A DNA stretch of 5,906 nt. Origin: Firmicutes bacterium UBA5420 (lineage in GTDB: Bacteria; Bacillota; Limnochordia; Darwinibacteriales; Darwinibacteriaceae). The DNA is taken from positions 1 to 5,906 of the forward strand of contig DHNI01000045.1 of assembly GCA_002409455.1 (NCBI GenBank), in the 5' to 3' direction. A model generated the notes under the pieces. The model had not been told where the DNA came from. It saw only the letters and a list, made by a program, of their open reading frames with translations, and ran no database searches. This document shows positions 1 through 5,168 of the stretch, one piece after another. Both the position numbers and the translations under genes were made by a program. How positions within the stretch are numbered: position 1 is the first letter of the stretch; each line of letters starts with the position of its first letter.

Positions 1-50
1 ATACAAGGCCAGAAACCATGGAAAGGAGGCACTTCCCATAATAGACACAT

Positions 51-617
51 TTAGACTCTTAACAGGCCGCGGAAACCTCGACTCGCATAGTAGGATCCTG
101 CTCCATTGTGGTATACAAAGACGGTATCGTAGCGACGATCACAAAAGAGAGCCCCGCCGAGTTTTCTGATATTAGAAGGGGTTTTCACCCAGCTTGACGT
201 CTTTGTATCAAAACTTCCAAGTTTCTGCAATTGACGATATTGCTCTTCCGTCAGCAACTCAATGCCCATAGACGCCGCCAGATCAATAGCGCTGTTCTCT
301 GGTTTATGCTCTTTTCTTGATTCAAGCGCTTCCCGATCATAACAGATACTTCTGCGTCCCTTTGGACTTTCCACTGAACAATCACAAAAAAGATATTCGC
401 CTGTCCCGTTGTCAAAGCCAATAACATCCGGTTCACCACCCGTTATTTCCATCTCGTTAAGCGAACGCAGCTTTTCTGCATCTACTTCCAATTTTGCTTG
501 TACTTTATCCCACTTAAGATCTTGATGTCGGTTCATATTTTTCGTAAAGCGGGTTTCTAATATTGCGAGCAGTTCTTCACTCCGCTGCAATGACAACTCC
601 TGGTTTTCACTTTTCAT
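51..617 (-). CDS. DUF4256 family protein
   Basis: A complete 188-residue soluble protein with no signal peptide or membrane segment. I recognise the DUF4256 family from a conserved core: GGEPDVIG (residues 60-67), then FCDCSVESPKGRRSICYD (77-94), and a C-terminal block with SSW..TP (141-147), LGGALF.DRRYD.VFVYHNGA (153-173) and SYY..RGFRG (175-184). The function of the family is unknown to me; length and conserved blocks look full. The ATG start is preceded by an SD-like AGGGGGTG (632-625) seven bases upstream. A strong divergent promoter lies at 717-745, giving a leader of about 90 nt that includes a small CGGG/CCCG hairpin (646-660). It was originally transcribed divergently from the T-box/ABC operon and is now separated from it by the IS. 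No frameshift or truncation is seen. Confidence 0.88.
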   Translation of the reverse strand: MKSENQELSLQRSEELLAILETRFTKNMNRHQDLKWDKVQAKLEVDAEKLRSLNEMEITGGEPDVIGFDNGTGEYLFCDCSVESPKGRRSICYDREALESRKEHKPENSAIDLAASMGIELLTEEQYRQLQKLGSFDTKTSSWVKTPSNIRKLGGALFCDRRYDTVFVYHNGAGSYYASRGFRGLLRV

Positions 618-716
618 ATTAATACACCCCCTAAAATGGAACTTTCGGGCTACAATCCCGCCACAGTTGATATTGCGCTATTAGTGACACTTCTTTGCTC
701 AGTACTTTTTTGTTTC

Positions 717-745
717 ATTATATACTCATTTGCTTAGTTTGTAAA
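717..745 (-). promoter_or_regulatory. Sigma-A-type promoter of the DUF4256 gene
   Basis: Read on the minus strand, a -35 TTTACA (745-740; 5/6 to TTGACA) is followed after exactly 17 bp by a perfect -10 TATAAT (722-717). The predicted start is near 710, about 90 nt before the ATG. The promoter lies inside the left 155-bp repeat. The only base differing between the repeats (712) falls just downstream of this -10. Confidence 0.8.
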
Positions 746-756
746 TGTTTTGACGG

Positions 757-768
757 GTCAAGCTTGAC
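757..768. promoter_or_regulatory. 12-bp palindrome between divergent promoters (left copy)
   Basis: GTCAAGCTTGAC is a perfect inverted repeat. It lies between the -35 of the leftward promoter (740-745) and the -35 of the rightward promoter (791-796), a usual place for a regulator of divergent genes. TTGACG also occurs directly repeated at 750-755 and 764-769. No regulator is known; an operator role is inference. Confidence 0.4.
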
Positions 769-790
769 GTAATTTTTCCAAGAAACATAC

Positions 791-819
791 TTGACAAAGC
801 ATCGCCTATAGCATATTCT
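791..819 (+). promoter_or_regulatory. Displaced copy of the ABC operon promoter, now firing into the IS
   Basis: TTGACA (791-796), 17-bp spacer, TATTCT (814-819): the same promoter as at 2904-2932. Here the -10 ends at the last base of the repeat and the IS begins at the next base, so any transcript starts inside the IS, antisense to the transposase, and meets the terminator at 844-893. Confidence 0.65.
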
Positions 820-820
820 C

Positions 821-833
821 GTTTTTGACACTT
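821..833 (+). repeat. IS terminal inverted repeat, left
   Basis: GTTTTTGACACTT matches the reverse complement of 2762-2774 (GTCTTTGACACTT) at 12 of 13 bases. Adding the outer bases gives CG--TTTTTGACACTT against CGGGTCTTTGACACTT, with a 2-nt length difference near the tip. Confidence 0.75.
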
Positions 834-843
834 TAAACGCAAT

Positions 844-893
844 AAACGCCCAAAGAGCCGGTTGCAGTGGCACTTTAGGCGTTTTGCTTTTTT
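844..893 (+). terminator. Inward-facing terminator at left IS end
   Basis: AAACGCCCAAAG (844-855) pairs with CTTTAGGCGTTT (873-884) at 11 of 12 positions. An inner GCC/GGC pair (857-859/869-871) extends the stem, and six T follow at 888-893. It faces rightward, so it stops transcripts entering from outside before they run antisense through the transposase gene. In the other direction it lacks a good U-tract but may still help end the transposase mRNA. Confidence 0.7.
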
Positions 894-913
894 CAAAAAG
901 TTGCGTATCTTTT

Positions 914-2641
914 TTAGCTTTTTGTGTCCTTGAATATTTTTTCCATCTGTTTCTGAGTGACGATTTCATAGTCGGTTCTAAAGCCAGAGGCATGATGAAG
1001 AGCGTCCGTGAAATCTGTTCTTGTGTAGGTAGGGATATAGCCTTCTCCGGGGGCTTTTAAAAAATTCATTTCCCTAAGTTGCGTTATGATTTCTGTGCTA
1101 GTGAATTCGTTTCCTAATTCTTTCTCTAAATACCGGAATAGAGTCAATGCCAAAAAACATGTTGTGAAGTGCGCTTTAATTCGTTCTTTCCGGCTTAGAT
1201 AGACTGGCCTTGCTTCGAAATCCGTCTTCAATAAGCGGAAGCATTCTTCTATCTTCCAACGCTGCTGGTTGATCCTCGCAATGGCCGGAGCCCCATCCTC
1301 TAGGTTCGTACACACTGCATAAAAACCGTCAAAGGCTTCTTCTCGAGCGATTAGTGTATCATCAATGCGATAGACTTCTTTCTTTGCAACTTCACCATTA
1401 GCAGTCACACTGGTTTTGGTTATGAACCGCTTATAGTCGTTCTGGCGGTGCTTTTTAAGACTTGCTGTATCTTGATCCACTACCTTAGTGGCACGGTCGA
1501 TCTGCCCTTGCCGAATCTTCCGCTGGTAGTCCTTGTATTTCAACGAGAACGTGACAATTAAATGCTGCTCTAAGCCATCTTCTTTGATCCAGCGCTCTTT
1601 GTAAAACACTGCGTTTTTGTATTTCTCTTTTAGTTCCTCCGATTCTTCAATCTTGCTAAGATCAAACGTCCCGGGAGCCCCTTCCAGAGACCACCCTTCC
1701 TTCGCCAGTGCCCACTGCTTTAGGTGCCTTTTTAGCATTTTAACGGACTGAGTCGTAATAAAGGCCCTGCCATCTCTATCATTGAATTTGCGGTTTGCTG
1801 TGGATGAAAGCCCGGCATCGGTACAGACAATGAATTTTGAGAGGGGAAAATCATTCAAGATCTTCTTCTCCAGTGGTTGGAGTGTCGTTTGTTCGTTCTG
1901 ATTACCAGGATCAAGACTGAATGCCAGTGGAATGCCGTCTCCATCTATGAATAGCCCCATTTGAACAATGGGATTGGGTCGGTGTTCCTTCGAGGGGCCA
2001 TATTGCTTGTCGTCTTCTTCTTGCTCAATTTCGAAATAATAGTTTGTACAATCATAATAAAGAATCGTATCGTTTCTCCTTGTCATTTTTCGACTGTTTT
2101 TGTAAACCTCGGCTTGGATGAAATCGCTCTCGGAGGCAATTATTGATAGAGCCCTATAGATGTGTTGTAGTTCAAACTTAGGGGGTTCAAGGAGCTGTCT
2201 GGAGAGCTCAAATGTGTTTAGCTTAGAAGAGGGGAAAAGGATTCTGCCATAGATTAATCGCGAAAGAATTGCGTCCAGGTCATAGGTGAACTTATGTTTT
2301 TCGGAAATAGTCTTGCAAATTTTATGGATTTTCAATCTGTAATAAAGCTGCTGAAAAAACAGATAGCCGCCGTTAAAGGAACGTTTCTCGTTCTTCTCGA
2401 TTTGTCTGGATTGTCGAAACGTAAGTAGGACGGGTCTCGTCTCTTCCTGCTCTTTTTTATTGAGTTCAGCCACATAGTTTCGTGCCCATTCTTCGGGATC
2501 GCCCCCATTGAGCTTCTCCTGCAGCTCCGCTTCGGTGCCAAGTTTCTCTACAATTTCGGTCTTTTCTTTGCCGTTAATGTAAGCAGTCTTAATCACATAG
2601 TATGAGGCGGAATTCTTTGAACGCGATATACTTAATCTCAA
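914..2641 (-). CDS. IS1634-family DDE transposase
   Basis: A 575-residue transposase predicted to cut and insert the surrounding IS. It starts with TTG at 2641; a strong AGGAGGGG (2655-2648) lies six bases upstream, and the reading frame is open throughout. Candidate catalytic triad: D197 in YYDCTN, D275 in CTDAG and E465 in RWKIEECFR. The last fits the IS4-type signature R461-x3-E465-x6-K472; the preceding Tyr of the usual Y-x2-R motif is Asn458 here. The N-terminal part (about 1-185) resembles the helical, basic DNA-binding region of IS1634 transposases. A long insertion-like stretch (about 300-430) lies between the second Asp and the Glu, as expected for the superfamily. There is no frameshift, so it is probably functional. 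A weak own promoter is seen at 2665-2693. Confidence 0.93.
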   Translation of the reverse strand: MRLSISRSKNSASYYVIKTAYINGKEKTEIVEKLGTEAELQEKLNGGDPEEWARNYVAELNKKEQEETRPVLLTFRQSRQIEKNEKRSFNGGYLFFQQLYYRLKIHKICKTISEKHKFTYDLDAILSRLIYGRILFPSSKLNTFELSRQLLEPPKFELQHIYRALSIIASESDFIQAEVYKNSRKMTRRNDTILYYDCTNYYFEIEQEEDDKQYGPSKEHRPNPIVQMGLFIDGDGIPLAFSLDPGNQNEQTTLQPLEKKILNDFPLSKFIVCTDAGLSSTANRKFNDRDGRAFITTQSVKMLKRHLKQWALAKEGWSLEGAPGTFDLSKIEESEELKEKYKNAVFYKERWIKEDGLEQHLIVTFSLKYKDYQRKIRQGQIDRATKVVDQDTASLKKHRQNDYKRFITKTSVTANGEVAKKEVYRIDDTLIAREEAFDGFYAVCTNLEDGAPAIARINQQRWKIEECFRLLKTDFEARPVYLSRKERIKAHFTTCFLALTLFRYLEKELGNEFTSTEIITQLREMNFLKAPGEGYIPTYTRTDFTDALHHASGFRTDYEIVTQKQMEKIFKDTKS

Positions 2642-2664
2642 GATGAACCCCTCCTAATACAGTT

Positions 2665-2693
2665 ATCATACCACATCGCGCAAAGTTACGCAA
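2665..2693 (-). promoter_or_regulatory. Putative transposase promoter
   Basis: On the minus strand TTGCGT (2693-2688) is followed after 17 bp by TATGAT (2670-2665). The -10 is good (5/6), the -35 poor (3/6), fitting low expression. It lies inside the terminator at 2715-2740, where an insulated transposase promoter should be. Confidence 0.45.
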
Positions 2694-2714
2694 CTAAAAT
2701 TTATCAAATTTGAC

Positions 2715-2740
2715 AAAAAAATAAGCCCCCAAAGGGACTT
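2715..2740 (-). terminator. Inward-facing terminator at right IS end
   Basis: Read leftward, AAGTCCC (2740-2734) pairs with GGGGCTT (2729-2723; one G-U pair) around a four-base loop, followed by A and seven T (2721-2715). It would stop leftward transcripts coming from the duplicated promoter at 2830-2858 before they reach the transposase start at 2641. Confidence 0.65.
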
Positions 2741-2761
2741 TCAAAGGTTTTTGCTTTATCC

Positions 2762-2774
2762 AAGTGTCAAAGAC
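2762..2774 (-). repeat. IS terminal inverted repeat, right
   Basis: The inverted partner of 821-833 (12/13 identity). Three bases (CCG, 2775-2777) separate it from the right direct repeat, against one base on the left side. Confidence 0.75.
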
Positions 2775-2829
2775 CCGAGTTGATATTGCGCTATTAGTGA
2801 CACTTCTTTGCTCAGTACTTTTTTATTTC

Positions 2830-2858
2830 ATTATATACTCATTTGCTTAGTTTGTAAA
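2830..2858 (-). promoter_or_regulatory. Displaced copy of the DUF4256 promoter facing the transposase
   Basis: TTTACA (2858-2853), 17 bp, TATAAT (2835-2830) on the minus strand, identical to the promoter at 717-745. Transcripts would start near 2823, cross the IS end and run toward the transposase, unless stopped by the terminator at 2715-2740. Confidence 0.65.
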
Positions 2859-2869
2859 TGTTTTGACGG

Positions 2870-2881
2870 GTCAAGCTTGAC
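2870..2881. promoter_or_regulatory. 12-bp palindrome (right copy), upstream of operon promoter
   Basis: A second copy of GTCAAGCTTGAC, 22 bp upstream of the operon -35. It is a possible operator or activator site; nothing in the window identifies a regulator. Confidence 0.35.
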
Positions 2882-2903
2882 GTAATTTTTCCAAGAAACA
2901 TAC

Positions 2904-2932
2904 TTGACAAAGCATCGCCTATAGCATATTCT
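2904..2932 (+). promoter_or_regulatory. Promoter of the T-box/ABC transporter operon
   Basis: A perfect -35 TTGACA (2904-2909), a 17-bp spacer and -10 TATTCT (2927-2932; 4/6). Predicted start about 2939, roughly 16 nt before the base of T-box Stem I. The -10 is the last six bases of the right direct repeat, so this promoter exists next to its operon only because the IS duplicated it. Confidence 0.8.
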
Positions 2933-2938
2933 AAGTTC

Positions 2939-3226
2939 AATAGAAAATAGCCATGACCAAGGAGTAGTAGACGTACGGACATTCCTTCAGAGAGCTTTTG
3001 ATTGGTGAGAAAAAAGCAGGAAAAGAGTGCGATGAATTCCCCTTGAGAGCTGCACACTGAATGGTGCCTGACGATGTAGTCACCTTGTAGGTTGTGCCGG
3101 AATCCTGCCGTTATCCTGGAGAGGCAATGATAGTTGCCTACTGAGGTTGTGTTTTTGCACAACGAAAACAAGGTGGTACCGCGAGTGAATTCTCGCCCCT
3201 GTTCTGTACAGGTGGCGAGTTTTTTT
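2939..3226 (+). ncRNA. T-box riboswitch leader, predicted phenylalanine (UUC) specificity
   Basis: A tRNA-sensing leader in which uncharged tRNA favours the antiterminator. Stem I base: CAAGG (2958-2962) pairs with CCTTG (3041-3045), with GA dinucleotides on both strands below it, as in the K-turn. Specifier loop: loop-E AGTA (2963-2966) faces GAA-TTC (3034-3039), giving specifier UUC (Phe). Above it CGTAC (2972-2976) pairs with GTGCG (3027-3031) and TTCCT with AGGAA (3018-3022). The AG bulge is AGAGAG (2989-2994) and the distal loop GGTGAGA (3004-3010). Stem III: GTTGTG/CACAAC (3146-3163). T-box AAGGTGGTACCGCG at 3170-3183, with UGGU (3174-3177) to pair with an ACCA tRNA end. An A discriminator fits tRNA-Phe but not tRNA-Trp or tRNA-Ser (G). 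The element is certain; the amino acid is well supported but inferred. The start is set from the promoter. Confidence 0.92.
3192..3226 (+). terminator. T-box regulated intrinsic terminator
   Basis: CTCGCC-CCTGT (3192-3202) pairs with ACAGG-T-GGCGAG (3208-3219, one bulged T) around a five-base loop, followed by seven T (3220-3226). CTCGC (3192-3196) can instead pair with GCGAG of the T-box (3181-3185), and CCT (3198-3200) with AGG (3171-3173), forming the competing antiterminator. Confidence 0.92.
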
Positions 3227-3273
3227 ATACCTAATTTGCTGGGCCACCGAGAAAAATGTAAGGAGGCAAAAAG

Positions 3274-4257
3274 GTGAGAAAAAGAACAAGCACACATGTC
3301 GTATTGGCTTTGGCCGTAGTAATCGGGGTCTTAGCTGGGTTTCCCCAACGATTTGAGGCCGCAGGTGACAGAAATTCCATTGGCATTATTCAGTATGTGG
3401 AGCATCAAGCACTGGACGCCTCCCGAGAAGGATTTTTAGCTGCTTTGGCTGCAAACGGGTATCTAGATGGTGAAAGCATAGATGTAGACTACCAGAACGC
3501 CCAAGGTGATGCCTCGAACTTATCGACCATTAGCGATCGTTTTGTTGGCAGGAAAGTCGATTTGGTCTTGGCTATTGCCACGCCAGCGGCCCAATCCATT
3601 GCCTCGAAAACTACGGAGATTCCTATTTTAGGAACCGCTATTACCGACTATGTCGTAGCCAGATTGGTGGATTCAAATGAACACCCAGGAGGTAATATCA
3701 GTGGAACAACAGACATGAATCCTGTCAAAGAGCAGATTGATCTTATCGTTACATTGGTTCCAGATGTTCAGACGGTTGGGCTACTTTATACTTCCAGCGA
3801 AGACAATTCCACCCTACAAGCCCGTTTAGCAAAAGAAGCTATTTTGGCTCTGGGGCTTGATTATATAGAAGTCACTATTTCTAGCTCAAGCGAAGTCCAG
3901 CAGGCAACGCAATCCATTGTGCGGCGCGTAGATGCCATCTATATTCCTACCGATAACATTTTTGCCTCAGCCATGCCCATTGTGTATGGGGTTGTATCGC
4001 AAAGTAAAACTCCTGTTATTGTTGGGGAAACGGGGATGGCCAGAGCTGGTGGCGTCGCAACGCTAGGTATCAACTATTACGATCTAGGATACCAAACGGG
4101 AGAAATGGCTGTGCGGGTACTAGAAGGCGAAAGCCCTGCAAGCATGCCTATTGAAGGTGCGAAGGGGTTTGATTATGCCATCAATGGCGAGATGGCCAAA
4201 GAAATTGGCTTAGAGATTCCGGCTCATCTCCTTGACTATGTGATAGATGCAAATTAA
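3274..4257 (+). CDS. ABC transporter substrate-binding protein (ABC_sub_bind/TrpX-like)
   Basis: A 327-residue extracytoplasmic binding protein, predicted to capture an amino acid for the permease and ATPase encoded next. GTG start with AGGAGG (3261-3266) seven bases upstream. Residues 1-30 form a signal sequence: basic MRKR, a hydrophobic stretch to about 22, and a possible FEA-A cleavage site. There is no lipobox and no cysteine in the protein, unlike most Gram-positive binding proteins. The family is recognised from a periplasmic-binding fold with IGIIQ (36-40), IATPAAQ (101-107), TAITD (121-125), GTTDMNP (144-150), GLLYTSSEDNS (169-179), IYIPTDN (222-228) and a C-terminal GGVATLGINYYDLG block (259-272). 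It is first in an operon under a T-box with Phe specifier, so phenylalanine or another aromatic amino acid is the likely ligand (inference). The known relative TrpX is assigned to tryptophan. Confidence 0.9.
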   Translation: MRKRTSTHVVLALAVVIGVLAGFPQRFEAAGDRNSIGIIQYVEHQALDASREGFLAALAANGYLDGESIDVDYQNAQGDASNLSTISDRFVGRKVDLVLAIATPAAQSIASKTTEIPILGTAITDYVVARLVDSNEHPGGNISGTTDMNPVKEQIDLIVTLVPDVQTVGLLYTSSEDNSTLQARLAKEAILALGLDYIEVTISSSSEVQQATQSIVRRVDAIYIPTDNIFASAMPIVYGVVSQSKTPVIVGETGMARAGGVATLGINYYDLGYQTGEMAVRVLEGESPASMPIEGAKGFDYAINGEMAKEIGLEIPAHLLDYVIDAN

Positions 4258-4265
4258 GGAAAGAA

Positions 4266-5168
4266 GTGGGTGCCATGCTACAAATTATCCTTGGTGCTGT
4301 GATGTTGGGCCTGCTGTGGGCGTTAATGGCTATGGGCGTTTATATAACCTATCGTATTTTGGATATTGCTGATCTGACGGTAGATGGTAGTATTACCCTG
4401 GGGGCTGCCATTGCAGCCCAAGGAATCTATCTAGGGCTCAATCCCTTTATCGCAACACTCCTTGCTGTTTTCGGGGGAATGGTAGCAGGCCTTATCACTG
4501 GCCTGCTCCATACCCAGCTGAAAATCCCGCCTCTTTTGTCGGGTATTCTGACTATGATCGGGCTTTACTCGATTAACCTTAGAATTATGGGCAGAGCCAA
4601 TCTGTCGCTCTTACGGATGAAAACAGTGTACTCTTACTTTACAGCTTGGGGTGCTAGTCAACTCGTATCAATCCTTAGCTTTGCCGTTCTCTGTGTCCTT
4701 GGAATAGTAGCTTTTCTCTGGTGGTTTTTCGGCACCGAAATGGGGTATGCCCTCCGCTCTACCGGCGATAATCCCCAAATGGCCAGAGCTCAGGGGGTTA
4801 ATACAAAAAGCATGATTATGCTAGGTCTGATCCTAAGTAATGGTCTGGTAGCCCTAAGTGGGGCTTTAATCGCCCAACAGCAAGCATATGCTGATGTGCA
4901 AATGGGAACAGGGGCCATTGTTATAGGATTAGCATCAGTCATTATCGGTGAGGTTCTCTTTGGTACGCGGAACTTCTTCAATTGCTTGATTTCGTTGGTT
5001 CTTGGGGCCATCACCTATCGCGTGATTATTGCGCTAGTTTTAGAGTTGGGGATGCCAGCCCATGATCTAAAGCTTTTCACCGCTATTACTGTGGCTATCG
5101 CTTTGGCCTTGCCTGTTTTTAGGTTATATCTCAATCCCATTGTAAAAAGTGCAAAGGGGGGAGCATAA
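4266..5168 (+). CDS. ABC transporter permease (TrpY-like, BPD_transp_2 type)
   Basis: A 300-residue integral membrane protein that should form the translocation path. Hydrophobic segments lie near residues 5-27, 42-57, 60-83, 88-107, 132-155, 183-204, 214-233, 237-260 and 267-288. The family is shown by the N-terminal YITYRILDIADLTVDGS (26-42) and the cytoplasmic loop GYALRSTGDNPQMARAQGVN (160-179), the likely contact for the ATPase. It begins 8 bp after the binding-protein stop. I chose GTG at 4266 because AGGA (4257-4260) sits five bases upstream; ATG at 4275 gives the more usual MLQ start of homologs and is a real alternative (297 residues). The stop overlaps the next gene by one base (TAATG), indicating translational coupling. 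Confidence 0.9.
   Translation: MGAMLQIILGAVMLGLLWALMAMGVYITYRILDIADLTVDGSITLGAAIAAQGIYLGLNPFIATLLAVFGGMVAGLITGLLHTQLKIPPLLSGILTMIGLYSINLRIMGRANLSLLRMKTVYSYFTAWGASQLVSILSFAVLCVLGIVAFLWWFFGTEMGYALRSTGDNPQMARAQGVNTKSMIMLGLILSNGLVALSGALIAQQQAYADVQMGTGAIVIGLASVIIGEVLFGTRNFFNCLISLVLGAITYRVIIALVLELGMPAHDLKLFTAITVAIALALPVFRLYLNPIVKSAKGGA

Larger units (their letters stand above)
665..819 (+). repeat. Left 155-bp direct repeat (IS target duplication)
   Basis: This block is identical to 2778-2932 except at one position (G712 versus A2825), at a constant offset of 2,113 bp. Identity stops sharply at both ends (664 C versus 2777 G; 820 C versus 2933 A), and the IS starts immediately at 820. It carries the working DUF4256 promoter (717-745, minus), a 12-bp palindrome (757-768) and a displaced copy of the operon promoter (791-819, plus). 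Long direct repeats of variable length are reported for IS1634-family insertions, so I read this as target-site duplication and not as part of the element. Confidence 0.92.
820..2777 (-). mobile_element. IS1634-family insertion sequence
   Basis: An element of about 1,958 bp, bounded outside by the 155-bp direct repeats and inside by short imperfect terminal inverted repeats (821-833 and 2762-2774). It encodes one large DDE transposase on the minus strand. Size, single 575-codon transposase and the long target duplication all agree with the IS1634 family of the IS4 superfamily. The exact ends are uncertain by one to three bases, because the inverted repeats sit 1 bp (left) and 3 bp (right) inside the repeat boundaries. 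Intrinsic terminators point inward at both ends. The open reading frame and ends look intact, so the element may still be active. Confidence 0.9.
2778..2932 (+). repeat. Right 155-bp direct repeat (IS target duplication)
   Basis: The second copy of 665-819, with a single difference (A2825). It supplies the operon promoter (2904-2932) to the T-box leader, which continues directly from 2933. It also holds an unused copy of the DUF4256 promoter (2830-2858) aimed into the IS. Confidence 0.92.

Noticed and set aside
1..50. GGAAAGGAGG near 11-29 as a ribosome binding site of a plus-strand gene, or a terminator of DUF4256
   Set aside because: No start codon with an open frame follows, and the GGAA/TTCC pairing is too weak for a terminator.
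665..819. Direct repeats as phage or integrative-element attachment sites, or as LTR-like ends of the element
   Set aside because: No integrase or tRNA gene is present. The repeats contain host promoters for the flanking genes, and the element has its own inverted repeats inside them, so target duplication explains them better.
718..993. Minus-strand open frame spanning the left repeat, IS end and transposase C-terminus
   Set aside because: It crosses the IS boundary and overlaps the transposase in another frame; no ribosome binding site or homology seen.
1961..2146. Plus-strand open frame inside the transposase gene
   Set aside because: A shadow of the transposase coding strand, with no start signals and no recognisable protein.
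3062..3064. A TGG codon within GAATGGTGCC that could be read as a tryptophan specifier
   Set aside because: It lies 3' of the Stem I closing helix (3041-3045), in a small hairpin loop (GCAC 3052-3055 / GTGC 3064-3067), and not opposite the AGTA loop-E strand. The T-box bulge UGGU also does not match the G73 of tRNA-Trp.
2839..3297. Minus-strand open frame of 152 codons across the T-box leader
   Set aside because: It is antisense to a clearly structured RNA, has no ribosome binding site or family resemblance, and crosses the direct repeat boundary.
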